From CAYJDR01 sp964368965 (GTDB lineage: Bacteria > Chrysiogenota > Deferribacteres > Deferribacterales > Mucispirillaceae): a stretch of 64,000 bases of DNA. Shown in pieces: positions 51,993-59,201 of this stretch; the first letter of the stretch is position 1, and each line of letters starts with the position of its first letter. The position numbers and the translations under genes were made by a program. Location of the stretch: the NCBI GenBank assembly GCA_964368965.1, contig CAYJDR010000006.1:18799-82798 (forward strand), written 5' to 3'. The notes beneath the pieces were generated by a model. The model made no database searches and was not told the origin of the DNA. It saw only the letters and a program-made list of their open reading frames with translations.

Positions 51993-53945
51993 ATGCCTGA
52001 AACGCTTCATTATTACAATATTTTACTATGTGTCCCTACTGATGGCGTATATACATACGCCTCAGAGGGCCTTTTAACTTTGGGCGAACGTGTCGTTGTG
52101 CCGTTTGGCAAACGTGACGTTACAGGCATAGTTTATGCAGAAACGACAAAACCTGAATTTGACTGCAAACAAGTTTTAATGAAGTATGACGAAGAACCAC
52201 TCTTTAACAACTCATGGCTACAGTTTATTACAGCGCTTTCAAACTACTATTGCACGCCACTTGGTGTCGCACTGCAAGGCGTTATATCTGATAAGCTCCT
52301 AAACACAGAAACAGCTGACGAACTCTCACTAAAAGAACACCCTATCAAGAACATCACCTTGACTGATACACAGCAAGATATCGTTGATACTATCGAATAT
52401 AGCAAATTTTCACGCCACTTAATACATGGTATAACTGGTAGCGGTAAAACTGAAGTTTACCTTGAAGCTGCAAAAAAAGTTATAGAAAAAGGCAAACAAG
52501 TTTTATATATCGTACCTGAAATATCGCTTACACCACAACTTATCGAACGCATAAGCTCTAGGTTTGGGCATGAGCCACTAATATTTCACTCAAAGCTTAC
52601 TGATAAAAAGCGACGCACTACATTTCTATCGTTTGCAAAAGGCGATGCGAAGTTTTTAATAGGCGCAAGAAGCGCGTTATTTATACCTGCAAAGGATATA
52701 GGTTTAATAATAGTTGATGAGGAACATGAGCAAAGCTATAAACAAGATGAAGCACCAGCTTACCACCTGCGTGATATGGCAATAATGTATGCACAAATAC
52801 TTGATATACCTATCATAATGGGCAGCGCCACACCATCAGTAGAATCTATGCACAATGTCGAAACAGGAAAGTATATATTGCATAAAATGCTTGATAGACC
52901 TAACGATGCAAAACTCCCTGATATTGAAATTATCGACGTAAAAAAACACGATATCATAAACGGCATGATGGCAGAACCTATGTTTGATAAACTGTCTGAA
53001 ACGGTTAAGCGTGGCGAACAAGCTATACTTTTCTTAAACCGTAAAGGTTATTCTACATCGCTCTATTGCAAAAGGTGCGGCGAACCTGCGACTTGCGCAA
53101 ACTGCTCTATCGGCCTTGTATATTATAAATCAAAAAACACTTGCACTTGCAGATATTGCGATACTGATTATAGAAACATCACATGCAAAACATGTGGCTC
53201 TATCGAATATACCGAGTGGGGAGCAGGCACAGAAAAAGTCGCCGAGTTTATGGAAGAGATGTTCCCAAATAACGTAATCAGGCTTGATACAGATAATGTA
53301 ACTAGCTTAAAAAGCCTTGCAAAATCTTTAAAGCAATTTGAGAATAAAGAAGCGCAAATACTTGTAGGAACACAACTTATAGCAAAGGGGTTGCACTTCC
53401 CTGATGTTACATTTGTAGGTGTGCTAGGTATAGATAATATTTTATCAATGAACGATTTTAGAGCAACTGAGCGAGCATATCAACTGCTTGTTCAAGTATC
53501 TGGCCGTGCTGGTCGCGAAGCTTTGAGTGGTAAGGTTTGCATACAAACTATGTCTGAAAACTCGCCGATATTCCACTACATTACTGAAAACACACCTGAC
53601 GATTTTTACAAGTTTGAACTTGCTAGGCGTGAAATCACAATGTTCCCACCATATACTAGGCTTGCAAGGTTGTTATTTACACATACTGACTATAACAAGG
53701 TGCGTGATGCTGCAAAATTTGTCTGTAAAATGGTTCGAGATAACTGCCCTGAAGTTATTGTTTATGGGCCAGCTGAAGCCGATATCGTTAAGATTAAGAA
53801 TAAACATAGATTTAGTGTATTGATTAAAGCGAAAACACATAACCACCTATCACATGCTATTAAACTCGCACAATATGAGTTTAACAATATCAAAAAAGGC
53901 GCGATGATGTTGAAAGTTGATAAAGATCCATATTTTTTATCTTAG
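51993..53945 (+). CDS. priA: Primosomal protein N' (replication restart helicase PriA)
   Basis: 650-aa helicase that reloads the replisome at stalled forks. N-terminal DNA-binding part with VPFGKRDVTGIV, Walker A HGITGSGKTEVYL (about residues 145-157), DEEH box VDEEHEQSYKQDEAPAY, a zinc-binding segment with CKRCGEPATCANCS and CRYCD / CKTCG (paired cysteines, about residues 360-405), GTEKVAEFMEEMFP and LLVQVSGRAGR. Somewhat shorter than E. coli PriA (732 aa), which is usual outside Proteobacteria. Confidence 0.96.
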   Translation: MPETLHYYNILLCVPTDGVYTYASEGLLTLGERVVVPFGKRDVTGIVYAETTKPEFDCKQVLMKYDEEPLFNNSWLQFITALSNYYCTPLGVALQGVISDKLLNTETADELSLKEHPIKNITLTDTQQDIVDTIEYSKFSRHLIHGITGSGKTEVYLEAAKKVIEKGKQVLYIVPEISLTPQLIERISSRFGHEPLIFHSKLTDKKRRTTFLSFAKGDAKFLIGARSALFIPAKDIGLIIVDEEHEQSYKQDEAPAYHLRDMAIMYAQILDIPIIMGSATPSVESMHNVETGKYILHKMLDRPNDAKLPDIEIIDVKKHDIINGMMAEPMFDKLSETVKRGEQAILFLNRKGYSTSLYCKRCGEPATCANCSIGLVYYKSKNTCTCRYCDTDYRNITCKTCGSIEYTEWGAGTEKVAEFMEEMFPNNVIRLDTDNVTSLKSLAKSLKQFENKEAQILVGTQLIAKGLHFPDVTFVGVLGIDNILSMNDFRATERAYQLLVQVSGRAGREALSGKVCIQTMSENSPIFHYITENTPDDFYKFELARREITMFPPYTRLARLLFTHTDYNKVRDAAKFVCKMVRDNCPEVIVYGPAEADIVKIKNKHRFSVLIKAKTHNHLSHAIKLAQYEFNNIKKGAMMLKVDKDPYFLS

Positions 53946-54031
53946 GTTGTTTGTTTCCACAATTCTCACAAATCATTTAACCTACTATACGAACATTACT
54001 TAACTAAACCATAATTTATCAGCTTTCGTGC

Positions 54032-54131
54032 NNNNNNNNNNNNNNNNNNNNNNNNNNNNNNNNNNNNNNNNNNNNNNNNNNNNNNNNNNNNNNNNNNNNN
54101 NNNNNNNNNNNNNNNNNNNNNNNNNNNNNNN
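54032..54131. other. Assembly gap (100 N)
   Basis: Flanks share no visible overlap, so the exported-protein gene beginning at 54230 is truly interrupted here. Confidence 0.95.
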
Positions 54132-54230
54132 AGTTTCTTTCGTACCAGCGTATGACATGTCAAACAAAAACAATGCAACAATCGCTGAAATAATTAATAA
54201 GAATTTGACTTTTTTTGTATACATATCCAT
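54132..54230 (-). CDS. Exported protein, N-terminal fragment cut by assembly gap
   Basis: Only the first 33 codons are visible: an N-terminal signal peptide (KKVKFLLIISAIVALFLFDMSYA) and GTKET. The rest falls in the 54032-54131 gap. The likely end lies at 54000-54031; one frame there reads TKADKLWFS before a stop, another reads ARKLINYGLVK, and the frame cannot be chosen because the gap length is nominal. The start may be either of two ATGs 6 bases apart. The upstream 15 bases ATTATGGAGTGATAT are identical to those before the exported gene at 46175. Confidence 0.55.
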
Positions 54231-54293
54231 ATCACTCCATAATTATACGCAACATGCATAATGTTAAAACACAAGTAATATCAATAAAAATTG

Positions 54294-54737
54294 CTATAAT
54301 GCCCTAAAAAAACTCGTCATCATATCTGCAATTTCATCTTCTAATATGCCAGATAACCACTCTACACGGTGATTAAGTGTCCTGATATCCAAGATGTCTG
54401 CATGGCTGACTACACCACCAAATTTACGTTCTTTTACGCCAAATATCACACGGTCTATACGTGCATGCATGATAGCGCCTGAACACATAATACAAGGCTC
54501 TGCCGTTACATACAATGTGCTACCAACTAAGCGCCAATCTTTAATATTTTTGCTAGCGTCTTTGATAGCTTCAATCTCTGCATGGCTAGTTGGGTCAATT
54601 AGCTTTTCTTTTTGGTTGTATCCTCTGCCGATTATTGCACCATCTTTTACGATAACAGCACCGACAGGAATTTCACCAATTTCATATGCTTTTCTAGCTT
54701 CAATTATAGCCTCTTGCATATATTGCTCGTGTGTCAT
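54294..54737 (-). CDS. tadA: tRNA-specific adenosine deaminase
   Basis: 147-aa zinc deaminase making inosine at tRNA wobble position 34. Zinc ligands and catalytic Glu: SHAEIEAI (His52, Glu54) and PCIMCSGAI (Cys82, Cys85). The N-terminal EIPVGAVIVKDG and the IDRVIFGV segment fit TadA, and length is normal. The start overlaps the rsmE stop by 4 bases (ATGA). Confidence 0.94.
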   Translation of the reverse strand: MTHEQYMQEAIIEARKAYEIGEIPVGAVIVKDGAIIGRGYNQKEKLIDPTSHAEIEAIKDASKNIKDWRLVGSTLYVTAEPCIMCSGAIMHARIDRVIFGVKERKFGGVVSHADILDIRTLNHRVEWLSGILEDEIADMMTSFFRAL

Positions 54738-55426
54738 TTTATACCTAGCCTAACTAACCCAGCAAATAATACAGCAGCTGTTTCTGCTTTCAGTATGCTT
54801 TCTATCGGTGTGTATGCTTTAAAGCCTATAGATTGCAGATATTCTGTTTCGCCCTCAGTGAAGCCACCTTCTGGACCTATTATCATGGCTACATTGTTTG
54901 AGATATCTGTTGGCACCGTTTTTTCACCGATACGCTCATGGAATAATAATTTTGTATCGTGATTTGAATTGAGTTTCATCAAATTTATAGCTTTAGATAC
55001 TACTGGTATAGTTTCTCTTTCACATTGGAGCGATGCATCAACTGCTATCGACTCATAACGGCTATATGTGTTCGGTTTCAAGTCTTTAATGCTTCTTGCA
55101 GACATCACAGGAACAATCTCAGTAACTCCAAGCTCTGTATATTTCTCAACCATCCAGTCCATATACTCACGCTTAGTTACACATTGGTATACAGTAAAGA
55201 TATAGTCAGGCTTTACGATATCTTTAACGCTCTCTATCCTAACTTGTATGTCGCGTTTGCCAACTAAACATATCTCACCTACTGCAAGCGAGTTAGGCGA
55301 AAGTATTTCAACTTTATCGCCTGTTTCTGCCCTTAGCACAGTCTTTAATTTGCGTGATGTGTCGCTATCAAGTTCAATAACGCCACTTAATTCGCCATTA
55401 TGATATATCCTTTTTACGCCATGCAT
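54734..55426 (-). CDS. rsmE: 16S rRNA (uracil-1498-N3)-methyltransferase
   Basis: 230-aa SPOUT methyltransferase. N-terminal PUA-like domain (HVFRVLR-like start is diverged: GVKRIYHNGELSGVIEL), KREYMDWMVEKYTELGVTEIVPV, ERSI-like SARSIKDLK, and the SAM knot IIGPEGGFTEGETEYL (about residues 192-207) with LKAETAAVLFAGLV at the end. Neighbour of prmA, the usual pairing, with 4 bases between. Downstream tadA overlaps it. Confidence 0.93.
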   Translation of the reverse strand: MHGVKRIYHNGELSGVIELDSDTSRKLKTVLRAETGDKVEILSPNSLAVGEICLVGKRDIQVRIESVKDIVKPDYIFTVYQCVTKREYMDWMVEKYTELGVTEIVPVMSARSIKDLKPNTYSRYESIAVDASLQCERETIPVVSKAINLMKLNSNHDTKLLFHERIGEKTVPTDISNNVAMIIGPEGGFTEGETEYLQSIGFKAYTPIESILKAETAAVLFAGLVRLGIK

Positions 55427-55430
55427 TATA

Positions 55431-56213
55431 TTAACCCTTCTTAAACCTTACGCCACACCATTCTGCTATTTCTAAATATTCATCAACGCTATAGCCTTCT
55501 TTTAACATTTTTGCAACGACTTCATCATACTCACTAATCAATATACCAGAATAGACAATATATTTTGCAGTATGCTTTACAACCTTATCGTTCAAACTTA
55601 GCAATACGCTTGATATGATATTTGCACATATGACATCATATTGCTTATCATCTGCTATGTCAGTAAGCTCACCAGCCCAAGCTTTTATATTTGTACAGCC
55701 GTTGTTTTCAATATTTTCTCGGCAGTTTGGCAGCGCTTGTTCGTCGATATCAAAAGCTTCAACTTCTGTTGCACCACTTTTTGACGCGAGTATAGCTAAA
55801 ATACCACTACCTGAACCAATATCAAGCACAGTGTTCCCCTCTGATACTGTTTGCAACAACCTTGCAGCGACTTTAGTTGTAGGATGTGCGCCAGTACCAA
55901 ACGCTAACGCTGGGTTAATGTAGATAGTTTTTCTACCATCATCAAATGTCTTAGGCTCGAATATAAAAAATACGTCGTCAGTCAACCAGTCTTCTTGGAT
56001 ATACTCCTTCCATTTATCCTCCCAGCCAGTTTCATCTGCGTGTGTTGATGTGTACTCGATGTTAAGTTCATTCAATATGTCAGAGATGTCATCATAAGAA
56101 TATATAAGGTACGTAGTTTCGCCCTTAAACACTTCTTCACCAACAAACATTTCTGCTTCTTCCAAAATTTCTGCCAAACCTTGTGGCATTTGTTTTAATC
56201 TGTATTCAATCAT
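55431..56213 (-). CDS. prmA: Ribosomal protein L11 methyltransferase
   Basis: 260-aa protein lysine methyltransferase acting on L11. WEDKWKEYIQEDWLTDDVFF, PALAFGTGAHPTTKVAARLL (about residues 106-125), the SAM motif VLDIGSGSGILAILASKSGA (about 132-151), FDIDEQAL and CANIISSVLLSL (catalytic NPPY-like NII). Start is set at the second ATG; the first, at 56231, is possible, since neither has a clear ribosome site. Divergent from the pseudouridine synthase gene, with a short AT-rich spacer. Confidence 0.92.
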   Translation of the reverse strand: MIEYRLKQMPQGLAEILEEAEMFVGEEVFKGETTYLIYSYDDISDILNELNIEYTSTHADETGWEDKWKEYIQEDWLTDDVFFIFEPKTFDDGRKTIYINPALAFGTGAHPTTKVAARLLQTVSEGNTVLDIGSGSGILAILASKSGATEVEAFDIDEQALPNCRENIENNGCTNIKAWAGELTDIADDKQYDVICANIISSVLLSLNDKVVKHTAKYIVYSGILISEYDEVVAKMLKEGYSVDEYLEIAEWCGVRFKKG

Positions 56214-56258
56214 AAAATATTTATTACACATTACAAAAAAATATGCTATAAAAAAAAC

Positions 56259-56837
56259 ATGAGATTATCATTAACGCTTGCAAAACAAGAAAATATATCA
56301 CGAAGAGAAGCAAAAGAAGCTATTAAAAACGGTGCAGTGCTAGTGAACGGTAAAATAACTACAAAAGATGCTGACATCTTCGATAATGATGAAGTCACAT
56401 TTCAGCAAGAACGTAACCCACTTTCATTTAACGCTGAAGACTATGTCATTTCACGCCATAATGATGTTATCTTTTTGTACAAGCCACCACATATGCACTA
56501 TGAGCGCCTACGCCAATCAGATCCACTAACAATGAGTGACGTCGTTACAACATTTAAAAACTATGTTGGACTTTCAAGGTTAGACTATGAAGTTGANNNN
56601 NNNNNNNNNNNNNNNNNNNNNNNNNNNNNNNNNNNNNNNNNNNNNNNNNNNNNNNNNNNNNNNNNNNNNNNNNNNNNNNNNNNNNNNNNNNNNNNNATTT
56701 TAGGAGATAATTTATATAATGGTGAAAAATATGCACGGCTTTGCTTGCATTGTCATGAATACCATGTTAATAATTATATAGAAACAGCAAATGAACACAC
56801 TGACAAGTTTATAAACTTGTTTAACTATGGGGAGTAA
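56259..56837 (+). CDS. RluA/RluD-family pseudouridine synthase, interrupted by assembly gap
   Basis: Partial protein with an N-terminal S4 RNA-binding domain (NISRREAKEAIKNGAVLVNGK), the KPPHMHYE segment and the start of the catalytic motif LSRLDYEV (HRLDxxTSG equivalent, with Asp in RLD) just before the gap at 56597. After the gap it resumes with GDNLYNGEKYARLCLHCHEYHV, the RluA C-terminal pattern GDxxYGG...RLxLHA. The missing middle is about 60-100 residues by comparison with relatives. Whether it modifies 23S rRNA or tRNA is unknown. Note that the usual HRLD His is replaced by Ser. Confidence 0.8.
   Translation: MRLSLTLAKQENISRREAKEAIKNGAVLVNGKITTKDADIFDNDEVTFQQERNPLSFNAEDYVISRHNDVIFLYKPPHMHYERLRQSDPLTMSDVVTTFKNYVGLSRLDYEVXXXXXXXXXXXXXXXXXXXXXXXXXXXXXXXXXXILGDNLYNGEKYARLCLHCHEYHVNNYIETANEHTDKFINLFNYGE
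56597..56696. other. Assembly gap (100 N)
   Basis: Inside the pseudouridine synthase. No flanking overlap is visible; coding sequence is missing. Confidence 0.95.
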
Positions 56838-56841
56838 TTAT

Positions 56842-57006
56842 ATGTTAAATAAAGAACTTTTAGATGCTTTAGCATGTCCAAAATGTAGAGGCGAAGTAAA
56901 ACTTGCTGAAGATGAAACAGCAATCATTTGTGAAACTTGCAAACTAGCATACGAGATAGATGGCGATATCCCTGTTATGCTTATAGATAGTGCTAAAGAA
57001 TTATGA
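56842..57006 (+). CDS. Trm112-family small zinc-ribbon protein (YcaR-like)
   Basis: 54-aa protein reading LNKELLDALACPKCRGEVKL at its start, with CPKC and CETC pairs and the DGDIPVML end. This is the Trm112/YcaR zinc-ribbon family; eukaryotic members activate methyltransferases, the bacterial role is unclear. GGGGAG precedes the ATG 7 bases upstream, and the stop overlaps the nnr start (ATGA). Too short for standard gene calling. Confidence 0.88.
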   Translation: MLNKELLDALACPKCRGEVKLAEDETAIICETCKLAYEIDGDIPVMLIDSAKEL

Positions 57007-58466
57007 TTGTAGTTACTGTCGACGAAATATCAAATATTGAAAAAGCATTTTTAGATGCTGAAGGTATCACTGATATCGAGCTCATGGAACGAGCTAGTAA
57101 CGCCGTTTCAAAGCACATTGGTCGTGCGTACAAGGACGTTGCTATCATTACTGGCTATGGCAACAATGCTGGTGATGGCTACGCTCTCGCAAGGCTTTTA
57201 AGCCGTGATAGGCGAGTCACAGTATACCACCCTACAAACTTCAGTAAATTTTCTTCCGGTGCTATCGAAAACTTTAACCGCCTACGAGTTACAAACGTAA
57301 AACTAGCCCCATATAACAATAATTACGACTTTGATAAATATGATTTGATTATTGATGCCCTTATCGGCGTTGGACTCAACAGAGAAATTACAGACTCATT
57401 TGCAGAAATTATTAATAGCGCAAATAAATCATCTGCTTATAAGCTTTCAATTGACGTACCATCAGGCATATTTGCTGATAGTGCACAACTACCTGAATGT
57501 GCCTTTAAAGCTGATAAAACCATAGCACTATCTTCATATAAAATTTGCCACACACTATACCCTGCTAAAGAGTATTCTGGCGAAGTTGCTTGCGAAGATA
57601 TCAGCATACCTGAGGAATACTTCAAAGATATCAAGCTGTTTACATTAAATAAATCAGATATCCCTAAAATAAGCGCACGTTCAAAAAATTCTCACAAAGG
57701 TAGCTATGGCCACTCGTTTATTGTTGGCGGAAGCCCTGAAATGATTGGCGCTGCGGCTATCGCAAGTGTTGGTGCATTGCGTGTCGGCTCTGGGCGCACT
57801 ACTTGTGTGTATCCTAAACATGCTGATAAAGGCTACCTATCTATTGTGCCTGAAATAATGACACAATCATTTGAATATGATAACCCTGACAGCGTTATCC
57901 AATCAATTGAAGAAAAAGCTAGCGTATTCCTAATCGGTAACGGAATGGGACTCACTAGCGAAGCGCATAATTTCATAAACAACGTTGTTGCAAACACAAC
58001 AAAACAAGTTGTTATAGATGCAGATGCTTTCAGCGCACTATCACTTGACGCGATAGAAAATGTTAAACATCGCGCTGTCTTAACCCCTCACTTGAAAGAA
58101 TTTGCAAACCTAATAAACGTAAGTGTTGATGAAGTTATCAACAACACTATTGAACTTGCAAAACAATTTGCTGAGCTATATAAAGTTGAACTTATGTTAA
58201 AATCAACTGATACGGTGCTTGCGTTTAGTGACGGCAATACATTTGTGTCGTCTTTTGGCACACCAGCACTAGCTAAAGGTGGAACTGGCGACTTATTAGC
58301 AGGCGTAGTTACAGGACTTTTAGCACAAGGATTTAACCAAATAGATGCTTGTAAAATTGCTTGCTATATCGTTGGTAGATCAGCAGAAGTATCGCAAGAA
58401 CATGAGATGGTGCTCACTGCAACTGACCTAATTAAACACTTTGGATATGTAATAAATGAACTATAA
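57003..58466 (+). CDS. nnr: Bifunctional NAD(P)H-hydrate epimerase/dehydratase
   Basis: 487-aa repair enzyme that restores hydrated NAD(P)H. The N-terminal YjeF epimerase domain (residues 1 to about 205) has ITGYGNNAGDGYALARLL, DLIIDALIGVGLNR and LSIDVPSGIFAD. The C-terminal ADP-dependent dehydratase domain (about 225-487) has SHKGSYGHSFIVGGSPEMIGA, VIDADAFSAL, LTPHLKEFANL and the ATP-binding GTPALAKGGTGDLLAGVVTGLLAQG. Overlaps the Trm112 gene by 4 bases and tsaE by 11. Confidence 0.96.
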   Translation: MIVVTVDEISNIEKAFLDAEGITDIELMERASNAVSKHIGRAYKDVAIITGYGNNAGDGYALARLLSRDRRVTVYHPTNFSKFSSGAIENFNRLRVTNVKLAPYNNNYDFDKYDLIIDALIGVGLNREITDSFAEIINSANKSSAYKLSIDVPSGIFADSAQLPECAFKADKTIALSSYKICHTLYPAKEYSGEVACEDISIPEEYFKDIKLFTLNKSDIPKISARSKNSHKGSYGHSFIVGGSPEMIGAAAIASVGALRVGSGRTTCVYPKHADKGYLSIVPEIMTQSFEYDNPDSVIQSIEEKASVFLIGNGMGLTSEAHNFINNVVANTTKQVVIDADAFSALSLDAIENVKHRAVLTPHLKEFANLINVSVDEVINNTIELAKQFAELYKVELMLKSTDTVLAFSDGNTFVSSFGTPALAKGGTGDLLAGVVTGLLAQGFNQIDACKIACYIVGRSAEVSQEHEMVLTATDLIKHFGYVINEL

Positions 58467-58881
58467 AAAAGATAGCAAAAGTGAAAAAGATAGCGAACTA
58501 ATCGCTAGTGAAATCGCTCCTATAATTGAAGGAAACATCGTATACTTACGTGGCGAATTAGGCGCAGGAAAAACTACACTAGTTAAATATATCGCAAAGC
58601 ACTTAGGGTTCGACCCTGTTGTATATAGCCCTACTTTCTCAATCGCCAACAGATACGAAACAGAAGGTAAACAACTGCTACACTTTGACCTATATAGGAT
58701 AGAGTCTGACGAGGAATTAGAAATGACAGGCTTTTATGAACTCATCGAAGAAGATGCCACTATATTCATCGAGTGGGCAGACAAGTTCAAAGAAATTAAC
58801 TACGTTATCAAATCGCCTATTATCATTGATATTAAAAAGCTAGGCGAATTTGAAAGAGAGATTAGCGTTTCAAAACTATAG
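58456..58881 (+). CDS. tsaE: tRNA threonylcarbamoyladenosine biosynthesis ATPase TsaE
   Basis: 141-aa P-loop ATPase of the TsaBDE complex making t6A37 in tRNAs. Walker A LRGELGAGKTTLVKYIAKHLG (residues 31-51), YSPTFSIANRYE, LLHFDLYRIESDEELEMTGFYELI and IEWADKF are all canonical. Overlaps the end of nnr. The nnr-tsaE pairing is common in bacteria. Confidence 0.95.
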   Translation: MNYKKDSKSEKDSELIASEIAPIIEGNIVYLRGELGAGKTTLVKYIAKHLGFDPVVYSPTFSIANRYETEGKQLLHFDLYRIESDEELEMTGFYELIEEDATIFIEWADKFKEINYVIKSPIIIDIKKLGEFEREISVSKL

Positions 58882-58889
58882 GAGGCACA

Positions 58890-59117
58890 ATGGCTACTGT
58901 TAGAGAATTAAGACAAAGTGATCAAGAAACTGACATTATCAAAGATATGCTTGAGAATTTATGCTTATATCTAAACGAGTTAGACAAGCTTGCTGAAGGC
59001 GACATAAAAATCAATGACTACAAACTACTCATCCTAGAACATTACGTTTCACAAATGAACGATCTTTTCATGAAATTAGCCTCTGAGGGACGCAGCTCAG
59101 ATATCGTTTTTTCTTAG
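58890..59117 (+). CDS. Small helical protein of unknown function
   Basis: 75-aa acidic helical protein (LRQSDQETDIIKDMLENLCLYLNELDKLAEGDIKINDYKLLILEHYVSQMNDLFMKL in overview, no motif recognised; residues 1-75). A very strong AGGAGG is 5 bases before the ATG and it lies 8 bases after tsaE, so it is probably translated in the tsaE operon. No cysteines apart from one. Function unknown. Confidence 0.65.
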   Translation: MATVRELRQSDQETDIIKDMLENLCLYLNELDKLAEGDIKINDYKLLILEHYVSQMNDLFMKLASEGRSSDIVFS

Positions 59118-59201
59118 CTAAAATGCTTAATTTTGTTGATAAGTTTTGAAAAAAAGTATATAGTTCTTGCTAAGTATTTTTATTATTAGGAGAGCTATTT
59201 A

